From contig NZ_JAJDOO010000011.1 of assembly GCF_020595055.1 (NCBI RefSeq), forward strand, positions 88,724-152,723: a DNA stretch of 64,000 bases, given 5' to 3'. The translations under genes and the position numbers were made by a program. The stretch is from Desulfosporosinus shakirovi (GTDB lineage: Bacteria; Bacillota; Desulfitobacteriia; Desulfitobacteriales; Desulfitobacteriaceae). This document shows, one piece after another, positions 59,564 through 64,000 of this stretch (positions are counted from its first letter, which is position 1; every line of letters starts with the position of its first letter). A model generated the notes under the pieces. That model saw only the letters and a program-made list of their open reading frames with translations. It searched no databases and had not been told where the DNA came from.

Positions 59564-60703
59564 CTAGGCAAGCATTCTTTTATTAACTAATTGAAGCATC
59601 TCTTCCACAGCATGTTCAGTGGAATGACCCGGTAAGGCAACCGCTGCCTTTTCCCGCATTTTCTCGATTTCCCCTGGATTCATTAGAAAATGGTTTATAA
59701 GCTGTCCCAATTCCGCTTCGGTATGAGCGACTATTCCCGCACCTATTTTTTGCACATAATGTGCATTTTCTTCTTCTTGGCCGGGTATCGGCTTATAGAT
59801 AACAAGCGGCAAGTGCTTGGTAAGCGCCTCAGAAACCGTTAAACCGCCTGCTTTTGTAATAATCAGATCAGAAACTGACATCAATTCTTCCACATTATGA
59901 ACATATTCTAACCTTAGTATAGGGTTACGGGCCTGAATAATCAGCTCTTTTAAAGAGTGATACAGCTTTTCATTTTTCCCGCAAACGATAATAGCTTGGA
60001 CTGGAACCTTAGAATCTGCAAGCTTTTTGCAGATTCTATTTGCACTTTTTAAAACTCCATATGATCCTCCCATCACTAAAAAGGTAGGGAGATTTGACTT
60101 TAGCCCTAACTGGGAAAGTATGTACTCGCGATCTGTTTGATCTTCAAATTTTGGGCTTACAGGTATACCCGTCACATGAATACGAGATCCTTCAATCCCC
60201 CACTCTATTAAACTATCTTTAACCTCTGTGCAAGCAACTATATATCTATCGACACTTGGATGAACCCAATGACTGTGAACCGTATAGTCTGTGATTATCG
60301 TAACCACCGGAACCTTCAGTACCTTTTCATATCTTAGTTGGGCCAAAACTGAAGAAACGGTGGGATAAGTACATATGACAAAATCCGGTTTAAACACATT
60401 AATATATCTAAGAAATTCTTTTCTTCCCAATTTATTTAAAAAACGTTGGCTTAGTGAACGGGGCTGAACCATAGATGTTTTATAATAAAAACGTCCCCAA
60501 AGTTTTGGAATATGGTTTATAATTTCACCATAGATATTTTTGATCATCGTATTAATCGGTTTACTCAAAAAATCTCCAAAATCGAGATGCATAATTATTG
60601 CAGAAGGTTCCTGAATTCGTATTCCTTCGATAACAGCTTCAGCTGCCCGCAAATGCCCGTTTCCGAACGACGCGGAAAATACGAGAACCTTTAATTCTTT
60701 CAA
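59564..60703 (-). CDS. ugtP: MGDG-synthase/UgtP family glycosyltransferase
   Basis: Probable diacylglycerol glucosyltransferase making glycolipid at the inner membrane face. The 379-residue GT28-type protein has the N-terminal VLVFSASFGNGHLRAAEAVI motif. The MGDG-synthase region follows (PTVSSVLAQLRYEKVLKVPV, then VTIITDYTVHSHWVHPSVDR), and the C-terminal donor site reads IITKAGGLTVSEALTKHLP. TTG at 60703 has GGAGG about 11 nt upstream. The substrate is inferred from the family. MurG-like alternatives are less likely because of the N-terminal motif. Confidence 0.88.
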   Translation of the reverse strand: MKELKVLVFSASFGNGHLRAAEAVIEGIRIQEPSAIIMHLDFGDFLSKPINTMIKNIYGEIINHIPKLWGRFYYKTSMVQPRSLSQRFLNKLGRKEFLRYINVFKPDFVICTYPTVSSVLAQLRYEKVLKVPVVTIITDYTVHSHWVHPSVDRYIVACTEVKDSLIEWGIEGSRIHVTGIPVSPKFEDQTDREYILSQLGLKSNLPTFLVMGGSYGVLKSANRICKKLADSKVPVQAIIVCGKNEKLYHSLKELIIQARNPILRLEYVHNVEELMSVSDLIITKAGGLTVSEALTKHLPLVIYKPIPGQEEENAHYVQKIGAGIVAHTEAELGQLINHFLMNPGEIEKMREKAAVALPGHSTEHAVEEMLQLVNKRMLA

Positions 60704-60888
60704 AGTTGATACAACCTCCCCTCAACACTTGAACTTGCAAAAGAAAATTAATTATACAAATTTACAAGCTCGCAAGATTATAACTTCTATTATAAGGATA
60801 TCCTTCTTAAAAGAAAAGAAGAATTGGTCTCTTCGTCAAATTGATTTTAAAAAGCACCCTTTTAATTACATCATAAGGAGCAGAAAAC

Positions 60889-61368
60889 ATGTCTCATAAA
60901 ACAAACGCAGCTCGCATTCTGGATAAGGGTAGAATACCCTATGAATTAAAGGAATACGTTGTCGATGAATCTGATTTATCTGCGGTAACCGTTGCTCAAA
61001 AGGTTGGTTTAAGTATTGAACAAGTATACAAGACTTTAGTCGCCCGCGGCGATAAAACAGGTATCATCGTGGCTTGTATCCAAGGAAATCACGAACTTCA
61101 TCTCAAAGGATTAGCAACCCTTAGCGGGAATAAAAAGGTTGAGATTGTCTCATTAAAGGAAGTTCAACCTCTGACTGGTTATATACGAGGCGGTGTTTCT
61201 CCCATCGGAATGAAAAGGAACTATCCCGTCTTTATTGACTTAGCCGTAACTAAACAAAAGAAAATCTCAGTAAGTGCTGGTTTACGCGGACTTCAACTCT
61301 TTCTCAGTCCCAACGATTTAATTTCTATAACCAAGGCTCAGTTAGGAATGATTTCAGCACCGCTTTGA
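60889..61368 (+). CDS. ybaK: Cys-tRNA(Pro)/Cys-tRNA(Cys) deacylase YbaK
   Basis: Trans-editing enzyme that removes cysteine from mischarged tRNA(Pro), 159 residues. It shows TNAARILDKGRIPYELKEYV, the conserved Lys in QVYKTLVARGDKTGIIVACI, and GYIRGGVSPIGMKRNYPVFI. The ATG at 60889 has AAGGAG about 7 nt upstream. The 185-bp gap to the divergent ugtP-like gene should hold both promoters. Confidence 0.93.
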   Translation: MSHKTNAARILDKGRIPYELKEYVVDESDLSAVTVAQKVGLSIEQVYKTLVARGDKTGIIVACIQGNHELHLKGLATLSGNKKVEIVSLKEVQPLTGYIRGGVSPIGMKRNYPVFIDLAVTKQKKISVSAGLRGLQLFLSPNDLISITKAQLGMISAPL

Positions 61369-61382
61369 CGACTCCCAAAGGA

Positions 61383-61545
61383 AGGGGCCGTAACGAAACT
61401 TGAGATTTTTTCAAGCTGGTGGTGGGTTATCCCAAAATAGAGGACTGTACACCTTTGAAGTGGTGAACAGTCCTCCAATATATACGGGAATTACAAATAG
61501 AGTGGGGATATAATAAACCGGAAAACAAGTTTCGTTACATCCCCT
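61383..61545. mobile_element. MITE-like element with 20-bp terminal inverted repeats
   Basis: AGGGGCCGTAACGAAACTTG (61383-61402) and the complement of AGGGGATGTAACGAAACTTG (61526-61545) match at 18 of 20 positions and bound a 163-bp segment without a reading frame. Inside is a 13-bp hairpin, GAGGACTGT-A-CACC against GGTG-A-ACAGTCCTC (61440-61475). No target duplication is visible at the ends. It fills the gap 61369-61677 together with the next gene's terminator. It could be a miniature transposable element or a structured RNA. Confidence 0.5.
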
Positions 61546-61567
61546 CTCGGAATTGATTAAGAACATC

Positions 61568-61591
61568 AAAAAAGGGTGCCTTTCGACACCC
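61568..61591 (-). terminator. Intrinsic terminator of the NlpC/P60 gene
   Basis: GGGTG (61574-61578) pairs with CACCC (61587-61591) around CCTTTCGA; on the minus strand six T follow (61573-61568). It is about 85 bp past the stop. Confidence 0.7.
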
Positions 61592-61677
61592 CAAAACCTT
61601 AACTTCTTCAGTTAATTACATACAAAAAATGGATTGCATCCCTGCAGAGTTATTAAAAATACAACAAACTCCAGAGA

Positions 61678-62358
61678 TCAAATTACTCGTCTGGCTCCTA
61701 CATAAACGGATTTCCAGTACGGTCCAATTGTATAGATTGTTACTCCTTTAGAAGAAGAAGAATTAATAAATTGTCCTCCACCTAAATAAATTCCATCGTG
61801 ATCTACAACCCCATTTCCGGAAAACGAGAAAAACACTAAATCACCTGGTTGAAGATTCTCGAAGGATACCTTAGTTCCTACTGTATATTGATCACGTGAA
61901 ACCCGCGGCAACGTAATTCCATTTTGCTTAAATACATAGTAAACAAATCCCGAGCAGTCAAAACCAGTTGAAGGTGAGGTCCCCCCCCATTGATACCTAA
62001 CCCCTATATATTGTTTTGCAGTACTCAGAATGCTATTAACGTTGTTCTGAGTTTGGGGCTGTTTTTGTAAGTAGACTTTATTTAGTGACTTTACTGTCAT
62101 GGGACCAACTTTTCCATCGACCGCCAGGCTGTTTGCTCTTTGAAAATTCATGACGCCCTCTTTGGTCATATTTCCAAAGATACCATCTGCCTTACCAACA
62201 TTGAAGCCAACATAATTAAGTTTCGTTTGTAATTCCTCAACATCCGGGCCTCTAGAACCTACCTTAAGTAAAACATCCCCAAGTGATGCCTTAGCAGTAG
62301 CAGGCAAAGAAAGCATGAGACAAATTAAAAAGAATACAAGGACAATTTTCTTTTTCAT
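61678..62358 (-). CDS. NlpC/P60 peptidoglycan hydrolase with binding domain
   Basis: Secreted wall endopeptidase, 226 residues. It has a signal peptide (about 1-28), a peptidoglycan-binding domain (about 30-95, LLKVGSRGPDVEELQTKLNY and AVDGKVGPMTVKSLNKVYL) and an NlpC/P60 domain (about 108-226). The catalytic Cys is in TGFDCSGFVYYVFKQNG and the His in VVDHDGIYLGGGQF; the third position is Asn (FINSS), an accepted variant. The ATG at 62358 has GGGAGG about 7 nt upstream. Confidence 0.92.
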   Translation of the reverse strand: MKKKIVLVFFLICLMLSLPATAKASLGDVLLKVGSRGPDVEELQTKLNYVGFNVGKADGIFGNMTKEGVMNFQRANSLAVDGKVGPMTVKSLNKVYLQKQPQTQNNVNSILSTAKQYIGVRYQWGGTSPSTGFDCSGFVYYVFKQNGITLPRVSRDQYTVGTKVSFENLQPGDLVFFSFSGNGVVDHDGIYLGGGQFINSSSSKGVTIYTIGPYWKSVYVGARRVI

Positions 62359-62493
62359 TCTTTTCCTCCCTTAATTGTTAAACCTACTTTTTGGCGGATA
62401 TCTTACGATTTAAGAACTCCACTACTTCTATATCGGAATGAAAGGTATAGAATCTCATCCTAAAAATGTCCCATTTTTTCAAGTTATTTACAA

Positions 62494-62591
62494 ACAGGGA
62501 GGCGGTGTGAATAGGCCACCTTTAACCTGGGCATATTTTCTTGAGGCAATGGAAGTCGGGCCCTTTGCTCTTTTCGAGCTCAGGCACCTGT
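62494..62591. promoter_or_regulatory. Unassigned structured block in a divergent leader
   Basis: In the gene-free stretch 62359-62688 a GC-richer segment is closed by ACAGG (62494-62498) and CCTGT (62587-62591). It contains GGTG/CACC near 62504-62520 and a GCTC-TTTTC-GAGC hairpin at about 62567-62579. It could be the leader of either the NlpC/P60 gene (minus) or the ornithine cyclodeaminase-like gene (plus). I compared it by eye with B12, c-di-AMP, c-di-GMP, T-box and other riboswitch consensuses and found no full match. Confidence 0.35.
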
Positions 62592-62688
62592 CAAGTTTTC
62601 AATATATTAGGCAAAATATTTTTACGTGTTTTTACTTTATTTTTCATATTTGGGTAAAATAAGTCGGACTATGTAAGGAGGGTGGCAA

Positions 62689-63792
62689 ATGAAATTTCAA
62701 ACACCAAAATATAAGCAACCAAATTTTGATCAAGAACCTTTTCTATCTGCACCAGACGCCCAGATTGTTGAGGTTAAAATCGATGGGGTGGCACCAGAGC
62801 ACTATCATGGCCTCTCAATATATCCAGAGTACTTTAAAATTAAAGGCGAGTGGATTTTAGCCACGGAAAGTCGAATGGATGGCGTACCAGTCTTAGGATC
62901 AGACGGAACCATCCATGTTGTTGAATTTAGAAATCTAAAAATTAGAGATAAAGTAATTGTTGGTCGAACTGAAGATGGCCGTGAGGGAATCTTTGTTTAT
63001 GCTAAGGGTTTCAGTTCGAACGACACCGATTCGGAGTTATTTTCATTTCGTTCTGGTCGTTCTAGAGAAACGGCTTATTCCAAAGATTACAACGAACTCT
63101 ATGAACTCTTAAATTATGAGAAGGATAATGGCTATATTGTCTGGGTCCTAGGTCCGGCCGTTGTCTTTGACTACGATTCAAGGCAAGCCCTGTCCAGCTT
63201 AATATCTAATGGTTTTGCTCATGCTATCCTTGCCGGAAATGCCATGGCAACCCATGACCTTGAAGCCGCTTTGTTCGGAACCGCTTTAGGCCAAAATACC
63301 TATGACCAACAATCTCCCCCGAATGCTCATTACCACCATTTAGACTTAATCAATAAAGCGCGGGAAGCTGGTTCAATTAAAGCACTCATAGAAAAGGAAG
63401 GCATTAAAGACGGGGTTGTCTATTCTGCCATTACAAATAACGTGCCCTTGGTCCTTGCGGGCTCAATACGTGACGATGGTCCGCTCCCACCCGTTATCGC
63501 AGATGTATATCAAGCTCAAGATGAGATGCGAAAGCACACCCGTAAAGCTACTACACTTATTTGTTTAGCCACTCAGCTTCATACCATCGCAGCGGGAAAT
63601 ATGACTCCTGCCTACACACAAAGAAACGGAGAGATCCGGCCGGTATTTATTTACTGTATTGATATCGCCGAGTTTGCAGTAAATAAACTTAGAGACCGTG
63701 GTTCGTTGGAGGTAACAACTTTGGTAACTAATGTTCAGGATTTCGTAGTTCATGTAAAAAATAATCTTATTAAAATTGGGGTCGGTTCCTGA
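62689..63792 (+). CDS. Archaeal-type ornithine cyclodeaminase family protein (TIGR00300)
   Basis: A 367-residue protein of the LOR/SDH-region family, whose archaeal and cyanobacterial (AgrE C-domain) members convert ornithine to proline and ammonia. Signatures include AILAGNAMATHDLEAALFGT, PPNAHYHHLDLINKAREAGS and NVPLVLAGSIRDDGPLPPVI. It is unrelated to the mu-crystallin-type ornithine cyclodeaminase. The ATG at 62689 has AAGGAGGG 6-7 nt upstream. No arginine-pathway gene is adjacent, so the reaction here is inferred from the family only. Confidence 0.8.
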   Translation: MKFQTPKYKQPNFDQEPFLSAPDAQIVEVKIDGVAPEHYHGLSIYPEYFKIKGEWILATESRMDGVPVLGSDGTIHVVEFRNLKIRDKVIVGRTEDGREGIFVYAKGFSSNDTDSELFSFRSGRSRETAYSKDYNELYELLNYEKDNGYIVWVLGPAVVFDYDSRQALSSLISNGFAHAILAGNAMATHDLEAALFGTALGQNTYDQQSPPNAHYHHLDLINKAREAGSIKALIEKEGIKDGVVYSAITNNVPLVLAGSIRDDGPLPPVIADVYQAQDEMRKHTRKATTLICLATQLHTIAAGNMTPAYTQRNGEIRPVFIYCIDIAEFAVNKLRDRGSLEVTTLVTNVQDFVVHVKNNLIKIGVGS

Positions 63793-63831
63793 GTTGACCA
63801 TATCTAAAAATTCTCAGCAGAGCCTAATTCA

Positions 63832-63864
63832 AATGCCGCCTACATCTTGGATACAGGCGGCATT
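63832..63864 (+). terminator. Hairpin after the ornithine cyclodeaminase-like gene
   Basis: AATGCCGCCT (63832-63841) pairs perfectly with AGGCGGCATT (63855-63864), 40 bp after the stop; no T-run follows. The last 136 bases of the window (63865-64000) show no gene start or other feature I can support. Confidence 0.6.
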
Positions 63865-64000
63865 AAGTACATTCGATTCGAATAAGTTGTGAGCTAATTA
63901 GGACGTTCTTACTCTAATGAAGCAGTATTAAAGCTTTTGTAAATGGATAGAGTACAATTAAGTTCGCAAAATTAAAAAAGGGAAAACCATCGGTTACTCC

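Noticed and set aside
62494..62591. Cobalamin, c-di-AMP, c-di-GMP or T-box riboswitch
   Set aside because: Only short words matched (for example GGTGCC and AAAGGG). The required core boxes, such as CCGCAACTGT for B12 or TGGTACCGCG for T-box, are absent.
62438..62662. Plus-strand 74-codon frame upstream of the ornithine cyclodeaminase-like gene
   Set aside because: There is no ribosome site, it passes through the structured block, and its composition is not protein-like; it was treated as leader DNA.

Overview
The window looks like the chromosome of an endospore-forming, Gram-positive anaerobe of the Firmicutes, probably a Desulfosporosinus/Desulfitobacterium-type member of the Peptococcaceae. 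This placement is inference from gene content, strong AGGAGG ribosome sites, frequent GTG and TTG starts, medium G+C, and gene order; no marker such as 16S rRNA is present. Almost everything is on the minus strand. Much of the order parallels one arm of the Bacillus subtilis chromosome: hpf-secA-prfB, comFA-comFC, fabZ, mbl-spoIIID-spoIIQ-spoIID-murA-ywmB-atp, upp-glyA-ywlG-rpiB-ywlE-mntP-ywlC-prmC-prfA-rpmE, tal-fba-spo0F-pyrG-rpoE-ywiB-argS.

Layout. 1-4.4 kb: prfB (cut by the window edge, with its programmed frameshift), secA, hpf and a cold-shock gene. 4.9-9.3 kb: a glutamine-type amino-acid ABC transporter and an orphan peptide-type binding lipoprotein. 9.8-15.3 kb: a zinc-ribbon protein, comFC/comFA, an O-antigen-ligase-like membrane protein and fabZ. 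15.6-17.7 kb: two glycosyltransferases. 17.9-24 kb: the cell-shape and sporulation block (mbl, spoIIID, a degenerate spoIIQ, spoIID, murA, ywmB-like). 24.1-31.2 kb: a complete F1Fo ATP synthase operon with atpI and atpZ. 31.4-41.1 kb: housekeeping genes from wecB to rpmE, including a decayed DUF1385 gene. 41.3-47.6 kb: central carbon genes (glpX, tal, fba), spo0F, alr and a FemAB-type gene. 48.3-53 kb: pyrG, rpoE, argS, ywiB. 53.2-57.5 kb: ypeB-sleB germination pair, floA and nfeD. 57.6-63.8 kb: a DUF1836 regulator, a radical SAM protein, a UgtP-like glycosyltransferase, YbaK, an NlpC/P60 hydrolase and an archaeal-type ornithine cyclodeaminase relative.

There is no rRNA, tRNA, CRISPR array, transposase or prophage that I can see. 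The unexplained signal is mostly between genes. A dispersed family of structured repeats recurs at about 4.7, 21.7, 47.8 and 59.4 kb, with compensating stem changes. A 163-bp MITE-like element with 20-bp terminal inverted repeats lies at 61.4 kb. DnaA boxes cluster at 9.6 kb. A possible small RNA lies upstream of spoIIID. The floA ribosome site is separated from its start by a UUCG-capped hairpin. A consensus promoter before the DUF1836 gene has a perfect palindrome filling its spacer. An unassigned structured leader lies at 62.5 kb.
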